A DNA stretch of 64,000 nt from Sisyra terminalis. Lineage: Eukaryota > Arthropoda > Insecta > Neuroptera > Sisyridae. The notes under the pieces are model-generated. The model made no database searches. It saw only the letters and a list, made by a program, of their open reading frames with translations, and was not told where the DNA came from. Where the stretch lies: the NCBI GenBank assembly GCA_958496175.1, contig OY292279.1, positions 19,716,001 to 19,780,000 on the forward strand, given 5' to 3'. Both the position numbers and the translations under genes were made by a program. This document shows, piece after piece, positions 1 through 11,500 of this stretch (position 1 is its first letter; each line of letters opens with the position of its first letter).

Positions 1-2579
1 GGTACAAACACGTTCTGAGCCTGGTACAGGAGGATATTTTCGTAACGTTTCGGATATAACCATATCTAAGTATTTCATCTGATTTAATTTTTCGTACGTT
101 ATTTGATCGTTTATACAATTTGCTTTGGTTTCGTCAATTTCTTCACGTAGACGATCTTGAATTTCCGGATTTATAGCCAACTCGTAACAAGTAAACGATA
201 AAGTTATCGATGAAGTTTCCGTTCCGGCTAATACAAATACCATAGCTTGAGCTGTTATATCCTCATCAGTAAGTTCTAAAATAGAAGTTTTAATAACAAA
301 TGTTTTTTTTTTAAATAATTTGTACATACCCATTCGTTTTTCTTTGGAACCCATATCTGTAAATAGTGTTACATCTTCAACAACAGCAAATTGATTTTCT
401 GCAGAATCAACGTTTTCCTCATGTCTCAAATTTCCTTTCTTGGCTTCAATTAATAAATGCAATAAATCAGGTCTGGTAATTTTTGCTTTTTCACGATAAT
501 CCAAAGCGTTTTTAATTAATCCGCTGAAGAATGAATTTACAAATTTTGGGATTAAACCTTCTCCTAGGTACTACAAAAATAAAGTTATTAATGTTATTAA
601 TTTAAAAATTTTTAAGAATGTTTGGTGAACCAATTATAAAAAAAAAATTAACTAAAAAAGCATCACTATCTCTAACACAAAACAATTTTGTCAGTCGCGT
701 GTTTTCATTTTCATTTTGATTATATCTTTATTTGTATTCAAAGAAAAATAATCGTTGTTTTGGTGTTCATTTAAAACTTTTCTGGCCTTTAATATTTTCT
801 TTCCCACAGTATGTAATATATCCTTAAAATTCTTCAACGGATTTACGTATTCATTAAGCATTGGTACACGTCTATATAATATTTGATGAAATGTATTTAA
901 ATACGCAAGGTAGATAGACATTGTTATGTTATTGGTCATTAAAGTCATTAAGGGGAGACGTAAACAGGTTTAACACTCCATGAATATTAAACTGGGTAAA
1001 AGGTATCTAATGATTTTGCAACGATTGCTACGTATGGAATTTCACTACCAATGGAAAATTAAACGACATCATCGCTCGTGGTTAAATCCGGTAGTACCGT
1101 TTTCGATACTACCAAAAGTGGTTGGCTTCGGGCGAAAAAACCAGTTTCGGTCGGACCCAACTAATAAAATTATTTGTCATAAAGATCATTAACCAGTGAT
1201 ATCCATATCGGTTAAGCCAATGACATAGAAGTGTCTACCTACTTTGCGTATTTATTGGAGTGTTTCGGAATTTGATAAAACATCAAGTAAATGTTTTGGT
1301 GTAAGTAAATTTGTAAAACAGCTAATTTTTTCTTCGTCACAGTGCATACTATCTAAGACGGCATAGATTGAAAAAGTTTTTAAAGAACTACTAAGATCCC
1401 TTTCAGTTTTTTATTCGTTAAGATGTGAAATCAATATTCGATATTAATTTTATATAAAACTTGGTAAAAAATACAAAAATTAAGAAAAGAATTTGCAAAC
1501 TATTTTCGAACTACTGGTTGAAGTACACAATAAAAGCAGGAAGCTGAAAACGCAAGTTAAAAATTAAATTTTTAGATTTGTAATATTTCAAAAAATGCAA
1601 GAAAGAGCCAAAAAAAAAAAAATGAAAACACTTATGACTATTTTTCTTTGTGTGGAAAGATAACATAGGTTCCTTTTCTTATAATTTAGTATTTGATAAT
1701 TGATGTACCAAACATTTGATGGAATAAAAATTATCTCACCATCATAATTGGTCGAGCAACCAACGTTAAAATAAACCGAATACTACTAAAATTGGTAAAA
1801 TCTTCACTCATCCGGAAAAAAATATTGTTGGAATTTTTGAGATTATTCACATTTAGTCCAAACGCAGTGACTGCAACCACATTGTTGGTAAAATGAGAAA
1901 ATATATCTTTCATTTCTAAATCCACGAATTGCTTTGATTTATTGTTGCAAATTTTTGATTCACAATTCCGTATCATTTCTTCGGCACATTCATTCACAAG
2001 ATGGAACATCATTTTCATTTTGCTGCTTGTAAACACCGGGCTAATTGTCGATCGCATATCCTTCCATGCTTTTCCTAGAATTAATGTTGCACTTAGTATT
2101 AATTCAATTGAAATTATTTTTTTTAGTACCGCCCAATGAAAATAAATTTCTAGAAAACAATGGATCCACTTCATGATTGAATACTTGCGTATTGTGATCC
2201 GTGAAATGGTCAGCATTTTTCAGAAAAATTTGTTTTATAATTTTGGGATCACGAATAGCCAAAGCTGGTTTACCGAATGTAATGCATCCATAGTACCTGT
2301 AAATAAACTCGATCTATTACTAGTATATTTTATAGGAAAATGCAACAAAAATATTTACGGTTTATCGTTGAATGTTTTATAGGTTGATGATTGAGTGTCC
2401 GGAGCTGCTTCTATACCAAAAACTACTTTCCAATTATCGCCGAAAAATGGGAAATAGTAAGTTGTTGGAACACCACGGTTGAACCAATATCGACTTATTC
2501 TCAGATAAGATTTTATTGTAAAAATTACAAGACATATCAGTAAAAGATACAATAAATATACGACAACACTTGACCCCAT
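1..2579 (-). CDS. Cytochrome P450, CYP3 clan, CYP9-like (3' end outside window)
   Basis: Microsomal heme-thiolate monooxygenase; this clan commonly oxidises xenobiotics and plant toxins with P450 reductase. Exons read on the minus strand: 2579-2359, 2296-2130, 2074-1740, 570-330 and 275-1. All junctions are GT..AG with matching phases, and the total is 1239 nt, exactly 413 codons. Visible parts: hydrophobic N-terminal anchor (about residues 4-20), C-helix WKDMR (133-137), I-helix oxygen-activation motif AGTETSS (338-344) and K-helix ETLR (397-400) followed by PPVPG. The PERF region and the heme-ligand cysteine loop would lie left of position 1, so catalytic completeness cannot be judged. CYP9 is suggested by WKDMRSTISPVFTSSKMK, by the FTNNVVAVTAFGLNV stretch, and by RPDLLHLLIEAKKG. 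However, many CYP9s have a phenylalanine and aspartate (AGFDT) in the I-helix where this one has AGTET. Intron 2 is only 55 bp, and intron 3 is 1.17 kb. Start chosen at the ATG directly before the anchor. P450 identity is near certain; the subfamily is not. Confidence 0.93.
691..948 (-). pseudogene. Possible CYP4-like exon relic inside P450 intron 3
   Basis: An 85-codon open frame, same strand as the host gene, lies inside its third intron. The middle part (about residues 15-60) has spacing reminiscent of the CYP4 region after the C-helix: a YR.VP.L segment, then ILHTV, KKI and ARK. No upstream or downstream P450 motif in the same frame was found, and the flanking splice signals are unconvincing. 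It may be a leftover exon from another P450 in a decayed cluster, or a chance open frame. Confidence 0.25.
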
Positions 2580-3474
2580 TATATTTTATAGGAAATTCTG
2601 CAGTGAAAGTCAGTATTTGTTCAATTAAACCTAATAGAACTAGATTTTTAAGCGAATGACTCATAAAATATTTATTTGTCTTATAAATAATTTTAGTTTT
2701 TGCATTTTAAATGGACATATGAACTTTTAATCAATATTTTCTTATCAAAAATATAAATTAAGTGATACATAAAAATATAAATTTGCTTTATTCCAATAAT
2801 AATCATTAAGATAATGACTATCGACGGTTTTTTGGAAACCTTGAATAAACATTTAAATTTAGAGTTACATAACAAATAAAAACTTACCTTAATTATCAAT
2901 AAGCAAAAAAGAAATATATGTTTATATAAAATTTTTCGTTTCAAAGTGCAACAAAATTACACATAATTTTTTAATGAGCATCGCTATTTAAACCGTTGTA
3001 AAAATTAATCCATGTGAAGATTAGATTTTTTAATAAAATAAATATTATAAATTCATTTCGATTATCACCTGTTCTATTGAAGGCTCATATATTACATATA
3101 TCTACAGATGTTTGATATGTCAATCAAATTTTTTATTTTTCATTAACATTCAATAGTTACTTCAATTTTTTATTCAATTTAAATTAGTTTTTAAGTTTGG
3201 TTGCTCCAACCCTGTTAAAAAGGTGTTTAAAAGCTTTCCAAATGTTCAAAAAACCCATTAGAAGTCATTTCAAGTCCTTTAAAGTTATTAAAGGAAATTT
3301 AAATGTAATGATGTCAAATGCTTCTAAATTCCTTTATTTTAACAAGGAACATACTTTGGAACACCACTATCCATATATCACCATCCCCAATACCATTCCC
3401 CATGTGCAGAGCTGTCGAAGATACTTTGGGTATCTTGAAAAATAAAAAAGTATCTATGAAGAAGTATAAAATTG

Positions 3475-3572
3475 ATAGTATTTTATTTATTTACGAGTCA
3501 CAATTAATAAATTAATGGATAAAAATATGACTCAAATTTGAGTCATAGGACATATATTATTATCCATTAATT
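3475..3572. repeat. Foldback (inverted repeat) element, deleted relative of the 28.4-kb copy
   Basis: ATTAATGGATAA on the left is matched by its reverse complement TTATCCATTAAT on the right, and a central ATGACTCAAATTTGAGTCAT palindrome joins the arms. The flank (ttttatttattt.cgagtcaca) and the right arm (gacatatattattatccat) are shared with the element at 28395-28575. This copy lacks the CTGATGA..GAAA core found there, so it looks like an internally deleted member of the same family. Confidence 0.7.
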
Positions 3573-5659
3573 TAATGAAAAAGTATTTAGATACTAGATA
3601 AGTCACTTTATTAAAAAGTATCTGAAGTTACTTTAGGTATCTAGTTACTCTTAAAAGAAAGGAACGTACCTAACTTAAGTTACTTTTTAGTCACTTTGTA
3701 TATTATGCATGTTCTAAGTTTTAAAACATATTAGGTACTAATGTACTTAGATAATCGGGTATTGTATTTCTTATCTTTAATAGTCTAGGAAAACGGAAAA
3801 TATGTTTATGTAATCTCCGCACAATCCACTTTTAAACGATAGAAGTTTATATGTAACAGGGGAAAATTGAATTTTATAGAACAAAACACGATAAAATTCT
3901 ACACCTAATCTCGCGGTATCTTGGTATCTAAATTAATTTTTATCTTACATGATACATTTTCTTTTAAAAATTGTCTAAGGAATCTGTTGATACTAGCTAC
4001 TTTTTGGCAAAAAATAAAAGAACAAAGATTCAGTACCTTAGATACTTTAAAGTAAATAAGGTACTTTTTTCTAAATACTCTGCGTATGTGTTTTTTAATT
4101 TGCGAGTAGCTATTTCGAATATCATTGTATATTCTAGTTCCGATTCTTATAGCCATTTTTTCCGAGTTACGAGTAGCAGACCTGTCCGACGTCTAAAGTT
4201 CTTATTCGTCGGAGGACCATTCTTTCGTTTAATAGTTCGTCCTGGCTTTGCTTTCCATCGAGATTGGGTATCTCGATTACTTCGATTTTTCACAGGGTTG
4301 CTAAGGTTACCAGAGGACACCTATTTCAATCAAAAGACACTGATAAAAAATCTGATACTTTATCTTTCTGTCTCTAATCCCCCTATGCTGTAGAGTTATA
4401 ATAAAATATAATGAATTCATTGATTATTACTTAACCATTATATTAATAGGAAAATGTTGGTATATATTGGTATATATATCGGCAAAGACAAAGAGTAAAG
4501 AATTTAAATATCTAATAATCACATAATCACATAGTAACTTGAGTGAAAAGCAAATAAAATAATCATATTCTTAAATTTTAACTAACTGATTGTTGTCATT
4601 TGTTTCAACTGTCATTTCAATTTCATTTGATTTTCCGTTTTTATAATTTGCTGTTCCAGTGTTGGATATGCACATTTCACTGGTAGTAAAAATTTTTTTT
4701 ATGTTATTGATAATGTTGAAACCTATCGCCTCTTGATAAAGTTTTAACAATTCTGAACATGATTCATTAATTATTGTTGATTAATTGATATTACGGATAA
4801 AATTTCACAATCATTGCCTTGAAAACAAAATTTGAGACGATTTCAGACAAAATGAAAAAAAAAAGAACTCAACTTGCCAATTTTGAGTGCTGAAATATGT
4901 TTTTTAAAAGTTTTACTCTTATATGCTTGCACCCCCATTTGGAATTGCTCGTTAGTGGGGTGCACTTTACAGTCTGAAAAGCCAGAATAAATTATAAAAT
5001 TTAGCTGATAAATTAATGCTTTTATTTCGTACTACACTAATATATGAAATGGAAGTAGACAAAAAATTAAAAACAACTTAAAGAAAAAATTAAGCCATAT
5101 AATTTAAATGCTAAATAAGTTCAATATTGTAAAATATTTAAAGAAAATAAATCTTAATACGTCTTTTCGTCAACTAGCAGTAACAAGTCCTTATGACCAA
5201 ATTTTTAACTGATTAAAGTCGAGTTCAATAATTTTATTTCAATAATTAAGCAGTAAAAAAGTTGATCAGGAGAACTTATGAGGACTTGTTGGTGGATAAT
5301 GGGGTTTAGGATATCTTTATCTCCAAGTATTGAAGTGAAAGAACAACTGTTATAGTTTTCCCTTTCGTATTTTTATGGATATTGTTTTCGACAAGAGAAA
5401 TATTAAGGTAAGTAACTACTTAACAGCATTTTACGACTAGGAAAAATGAATTGTACATAAATCTAAATTAGAAAAGCAAGAAAATGGCGAAAACAAAAAG
5501 GGATCCATCATTTAAAAGATTAATAAGCAAAAAAAGACCATTATAGTGGAATTCTAGTTAACATTTTACAGGAAAACAGAATTTGATTAAAATCATAGTA
5601 AAAATCAACAACGATGCATAATTACCAGATTAGCAATCTTTTGATTATTTTTGGATGTC

Positions 5660-6290
5660 ACACTGAAGAAAAATTACAGAAGGCCATTAGTCTTATTTCT
5701 TTGATTTTGAGTAGATACATTAAGAAAATTGGAAAAGAAAATGAATGATGTATTGAACAAAGATTATTTCGGTTTTAAAAAAGGAATAGAATTCAGGAGT
5801 TCTATAGGAGTGACGAGAATTCACTCCAGAGAAAGTACTAGGCAAGAATCATGAAATAGGATACATTTTTACAAGTTAAAAATGATTTTTAATTAAATAA
5901 TTTAAGAGTCACTTTTGAATATTCTTCAAATAATCTTGAAATAACTGATTAATGCCTTATTAATTTGTAATATAGGATCTCCAATATTCCTTTGGAGTAA
6001 CACTTAAGAGATAATCCCAAAGGAAGCTGAACAGAAGGAAATAAATCCAATTTTGTGGAAAGCCTGATACCCTTTAGAAAATATGAGAATTTCACATACC
6101 TAGACTTGAAGTAGACAACTCAAATTCGTAAAAATGTCTAAGACATAAGACCACAAAGATCGAAAGAAAAGTCCGCCAAGGACATTGTTTATCTCTAACT
6201 GTATTTAAAACCTACGCAATTATTAATACGTAAGAATTGAAGAATGTAATTCTAAAACTGAAATTCCGAAAATACTTACTAGTGATCAAT
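5660..6290 (+). pseudogene. RTE-like LINE reverse transcriptase relic
   Basis: Broken reverse-transcriptase fragments read in order on the plus strand. Around 5660-5755 is an ISLIS-type block. At about 5740-5860 there is YFGFKKG followed by R.SIGVTRI, which matches the finger motif (FGFRKG..TRDAIG..RI) of RTE-clade elements. At about 6154-6235 IERKVRQGHCLSLTVF matches the RQGC.LSP.LF motif of the palm domain. The catalytic FADD box was not found. Stops and frame changes separate the pieces, so the copy is dead. The clade is inferred from motif flavour only. Confidence 0.6.
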
Positions 6291-7271
6291 CATAAATTTT
6301 CATGAATCAAGTGAGAAAATAGTAAAAAAAAAAATGAGTAAAATTTAAAAAAAAAGAAAAGAGGAAATTGAATCACAAAAGTTGATGAACTGATAAGAGC
6401 TAAGGAAGAAAGAATGATCATGAGTATGGTGATATAACAGCTAATTATTGGTACAAATTTTGGAAAAACCAAGAAATTTTGGATCCCCCTAATTTGGAAG
6501 TGACTGAGACCAAAGAAAAGAATTAAAATTTTCAATTGGGTTTGAAAATGCAGAAACAATTTTCATTGGAGTGCCAATATGGATATTTGTATAAAAGAAA
6601 ATTTAAAAATGTTAAAGGTATTGTTAAGGTAGATTGAAATAACAGTGTTGTATAAATAAGTCTTTTATTTTTGTTAATTGATAATTTTATATCCACAACA
6701 TATTAACGTATTTCTTATATTTATTTGCTAAAAGTATAGGTACTATATATAAATATATAATATATGTACATATATTTATATATATAAGTTAATTAAATTA
6801 TTAGTTAATATTTAAAACACAATTAAAAAATAATCATTTTTTGCATTCCTATATAATGTACAGCATAAATTATTAATTTATTTCAGTACTATTTTCAATG
6901 ATCGTTTTGAATTTTTGAATGTTTAAGATGTGGTTTAGACGGTTTAGATATTATACATATTCGTTAAATATTTAGTTTTTACGTATAATGGCTTTATGTA
7001 AAATCTAATTTTTCACATTTATTTAAAGTAATATTTTATAATTATTATGCAAACTAAAAATATTGAGAAATATTTCAAGGTTGAAAATTTGTGCAATAGT
7101 ATTATGTTTGAGCATTGTATTTATGTGATTTTTAGTGAAAGATTCAAATTAGAAAAGATTTCATTTCAGCAATAAAATTAGAGCAAACAGAACTATTAGT
7201 GTTATTGGTGCTATTAATGCTACTCGATAACACTATATGGTAATAATGGATGATTGGTTGAACGATTGAAT

Positions 7272-7277
7272 TTTATT
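7272..7277 (-). promoter_or_regulatory. Candidate Cad87A polyadenylation signal (AATAAA)
   Basis: TTTATT on the plus strand reads AATAAA on the gene strand, about 380 bp beyond the stop codon at 7659. Another candidate lies at 7018-7023. In DNA this AT-rich such hexamers are common, so the choice is tentative. Confidence 0.3.
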
Positions 7278-7658
7278 ATCAAGGAAAATATATTTTATGT
7301 TGAATTTTGGACTGAAATAAAAAAATAAATTTGATGCAAATTTCAAAATACGATTTTACGTAAAAACAAGGAAAACTACGTTTGATATGACTTTTTTACT
7401 TTAATACTTTCGTTAAATATTTACATAATATGTTTTTAAATGTAAAATAAATGAGACAAATTCATAAAAATATATGTATCAAAATTTGTTAGGATTTTCA
7501 TTTTTGAATTGATCTACAATCAATTCGATTATTGTCCGTTTCTTTAGCTTGGTGTTTTACTAAACATAGAGATTCCAAGCACCAAACTGTTAACACATTT
7601 ATCTAAGTTGCTTTTAATAAAGTTTTACGATTTTTTTCGAGCTAATCGATACGATTTT

Positions 7659-8577
7659 TCAAATTAGTTCCGATACGAATTCCGGTTGACCGTCTTGATT
7701 TATTTTTAACATACCACCGTTGCGAGGTGGTGGAGGTCGAAGATATGGTGTTTCGTTTAATGATGAATTCAATAATGGCTCGGGTACTTGGAATGTTGAG
7801 CCTTGGAAGCCTAAAGCTGCTTCGTAGTACTGGAAAATAAAGCCACAATAAATTTTTTTTGAGACTATAAATATAAATTTCTTACATTTGGAACACCCCG
7901 AATTGAACTATGTGTACTGCTACCAGCTCTTGGAGCTCCTGCTAGAGTAGCATAATCAGCTATATCATCCGTCACTTGTGACGACCCTCGTCGTGTTGGG
8001 TGCTGAATAGTTGCATAAGTATTATCCATATGCGATATTTCTCCTCCACTTCCTCGACGTTGTCCAACATCATTCGTTTGCTGTAAATTTTCTGGTTCAC
8101 TAAACACTTGCATCGTTAGCTCTTGTTCTTCATACAACTTTAACTTTTGCTCAATCCATAACGGGTTTTCTGTTGTATTTAAATCGTCAATGATAGCTTT
8201 TTTGATCAAAGCGTCTTTCTTTTTCAAATCACTCGGAATAGAAATTACCCTAAAATTAAATTTCAGTTAGCTGCCTTGTTTTGATTTATTAGATTCAAAT
8301 ATTTAATATTTCATACCAATGTTTTAAACAGCAACAAACTACAATGAATGTGATAATACCAACAAAAAGGACAATTAACAATGCTATTAAAGCAGCCAAT
8401 GCTGAATCGAATGGTTCAATTTTAATTGAATCGACCATTGGTACAACATTCTCTATTGCATATCCTGTATAATAGTCCTTAAGGAAGTCATATTTTGCGT
8501 CGATTAGTTTTAAAACTTCTGGAATTGTTGTAATCATTTGTGTACTTTTGTCAACAACATGAATTAGCATGTCCGCC
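7659..8577 (-). CDS. Cad87A: Cad87A coding exons 19-21 (TM segment and cytoplasmic tail)
   Basis: Exon 19 (8577-8317) encodes the rest of the membrane-proximal domain and a strongly hydrophobic helix (LIALLIVLFVGIITFIVV) followed by CCCLKHW, a possible palmitoylation cluster. Exon 20 (8249-7886) carries the conserved ENPLWIEQKLKLYEEQEL block and the tyrosine motifs NTYATI and DYATL, which fit YxxPhi endocytic or sorting signals. Exon 21 (7829-7659) encodes GFQGSTFQ, a proline-rich RPPPPR and the C-terminus SELI before TGA. Motif functions are inferred, not shown. Confidence 0.93.
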
Positions 8578-11500
8578 CTACGAAAATAAAATAAATTTAT
8601 TTTTCGACATATTTCTTAGAGTTTAGTAAAATAAATAATGATGAATGGGATTTATTTGAAATGATTTTCATGGGTTCTTCCTTTAAACCCTAGAAAATGC
8701 TTTTAAGATCCAAAATATTTCTAATATAAAAATATTACAGCAAATAGTAATTCAATAATCCAAAATATTACATATAAGTATTAAAGACCTAAATAAAGGC
8801 TATGCGTGTAAAAGATGGTCAGAAATGGAAGATTCAGCTATAAGGTAGTTTTTTGAATAATCTAGATTAGTGATTCTTAACTTTGTTGAAGGTACTGAAC
8901 CCCACTAGTTTCATATGTGCATTCACTAAACCCTTTTTTATTGGAAAAATTAAATATATTTCTTTCAAATTCAAAACGTAGGTCTATATTTATACGTAAG
9001 TTATGAGTAGGAGGTGTGTATGATCCTTTGCCGAACCCGCGAGACTGACTCACCGAACCTCTGGGGTTCGATTGAACCCAGATAAAGAACCACTGATCTA
9101 GATTCTAGATTTTTGTGTAAGGTAACAGTATGGAGTGGACTACGAAGGGTTGCTATATGAGTGTATAAAAAGGTGGTGAAATAATTAACGACTCGTTTGG
9201 AAGTATTTAAAAGAACAAAAGTTACCAATCAGAATGAATTCGTCCAGATGAATCGGTATGGAAACGAATTTCGTCAACAACCACAAGACTTTGGGTTGCA
9301 TTACTCAGTTCAGCGACAATTTCGTCTTTTTGTTCAAACACCTCAGAGGCTGGTCTCGAAAGTATAACTTTGATTAATTGCTCAGGTTCATATATCCAAA
9401 TCTATAAAGAAACGAAAGATTAAAATGAATTTAAGTTTGATTAAGTTTGAAATTTTACATGAACTCTTGCAATTGCTTCTCTTTCTGGCCAAGCTACTTC
9501 TCTGGCGACAACCTCAACTATAAATCGATCTTGGTTATATTCAGCCATGTAATTAGCAGTAATTAATCGTCCGTCTTGAGATATATTGAATGGTGAAGGA
9601 ATTATCGATCCGGAAGACTTATCAGAACCGTATTTGTAGAGATTTGATGCCCGAATGTAATACATTATCGTCCCATTTGATCCTTCATCAGGGTCGTTGG
9701 CAATAACATGAATAATTGGATTGTTTATGTCCACCATAACGTTTATTCCAGCATAGTAATCAGAGTGTATAAATTGAGGTGCATTGTCATTTTCGTCAAG
9801 AACAACGACTTTTACTTTAGCGATACTGCTATCGTGGGCAATTTGGCTTTCCGTCATTTTACCCAAATCTTCTGGACTTAGGTAAAAATCAGGATCGTTG
9901 TTTGCAATTATGAAAATATTGTACTCGGATTGTTCTTCGCGATCGAAAGATGTATTCGTGTATAAACTACCGTCCGATTTATCAAGATAAAAACTATGAT
10001 TTTTATTTCCTGATAAAATGTAGTAGTAAACTTTAGCGTGTTTGCCTTCATCGCGGTCAATCGCTTGAACTTTTCCTGAAATATCACAGAAAGTCATTGT
10101 TAAGTAGCTGAAGTGTTTATTTGAGCTATATTTCTACCAATTCTAATGTCCTTTCCTGAATTTTCAAGAATATAGAATCGATATGGATGTGCCGTAGCTG
10201 AATCGGGAAATTCTGGTCTATTATCGTTGGTGTCTACTAACAAAACCGTGAGGAACCTTAAGGTTTCATACCAAGTAGGTGAACCATGGTCAATTGCTAC
10301 CAAAACCAGCTAAAGAAAGATTGTTGTTTATACTAATTTCGTGGTGTTTTACTTTGAAAACTTACTTCATATTTTGCTCGTACTTCCCTATCCAAAAACA
10401 TTTTTGTTCGAAGTTCACCATTATCAGCGTCTATTATAAATTCGTCTGTTTCTTGAACGTTTCGATTTCCTACTTTGAGGTGATACGTAATGCGACCATT
10501 TTCACCTGAATCTTTATCAGTTGCTTTGACAGTCATAACGAGATAATCAGCTCGGGCAGCATTCTGAAAAATAAAAAGATTAATTCATGAAAACTATAAA
10601 TATAAGAGAAAATAGCATTGTTGAATTATGCAAAGTTGGGCTCTATGTAACCCATAGAACAAAATCAGCCCAGCAAAGTTTAATTAAAAAAGAAGAAGAA
10701 AAAAAATGAACATCCTCAATTTTCCAAAAATTTCGAATATATTTTATTATAACTAAATGACGAACTAGCAACTTTCTTTGCCATTGTTGCATGAAAAATT
10801 AAAGATATATCCCAAGTGTATCTTTAAAAATAAATGAAAATTCATAATCAGGGATTTTGAGATAGCCAATAACGAATTTGATGTTAAAAAATTAACGTAA
10901 ATTCTCTAACTACAGATGAACAAACAACTTAGTTGTTAATTGTAATTTTAGTGGTGACAATTAAGCAGATCTGATTGCCGAAAAAGAAAATCCAAACTTG
11001 AGAAATCAGTAAGTTTTGCTTTAATCTACTTTCTGCATGTTAATGCGGGGAGGCTTGGAAAAGTTGGTTGATACATTTTGGCCTTTGGACCTTTTTATGT
11101 TCAACAATTTGGACAAGCTCAGATGGTGAGGCTTTCTCGTGGCGTAGATTGTGGAGGAACCGTTACCGTACCGTTGAATCCCGATTCAACGGTTGCGGAG
11201 AGAGTAACCTTTCTCTTGTAACGGTGTCCCGAACATCATCACAATTCTGGCATAGGATGTTGTTGTAAGCAGCCCTTTCACCCTTTTTTACATTGCTGAA
11301 GATATATAACATATATAAGCCTCGATAAGAATTACAAACAAGTGTTTAAAAGGTGAACGGCCTCTGCCATTCACCTCGGCAAAAGAGACTCTGGTTGATA
11401 TGGACCAACCTGGGGTCAATGGTGATGGTACACTAGCCTGACCCGTCCAAAGAAAAATTGGAGATCTGATCGCCGAAAAAGAAAGTCTTGACTTGAGGAA

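Larger units (their letters stand above)
2580..7658. other. Spacer between P450 5' end and Cad87A 3' end
   Basis: No host exon recognised in about 5.1 kb. It contains the foldback at 3475-3572 and the RTE-like relic near 5660-6290. A stretch from about 3420 to 4080 is rich in scattered AAGTAT/AAGTACC words in both orientations, likely an old repeat. A small hairpin has TGCACCCC (4928-4935) facing GGGGTGCA (4957-4964). A 140-codon plus-strand open frame at 3971-4393 has no recognisable similarity. The P450 promoter should lie just right of 2579; TATAAAATATA abuts the ATG, too close to be a usual TATA box for this start. Confidence 0.5.

Noticed and set aside
2434..2664. Minus-strand frame overlapping P450 exon 1
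   Set aside because: It is in a different frame from the anchor and the downstream P450 motifs; exon 1 from 2579 splices in phase, this one does not.
3971..4393. 140-codon plus-strand open frame, the longest outside the two genes
   Set aside because: Composition is typical of translated AT-rich repeat DNA, no domain or motif is visible, and part of it overlaps the AAGTATC-rich repeat stretch.
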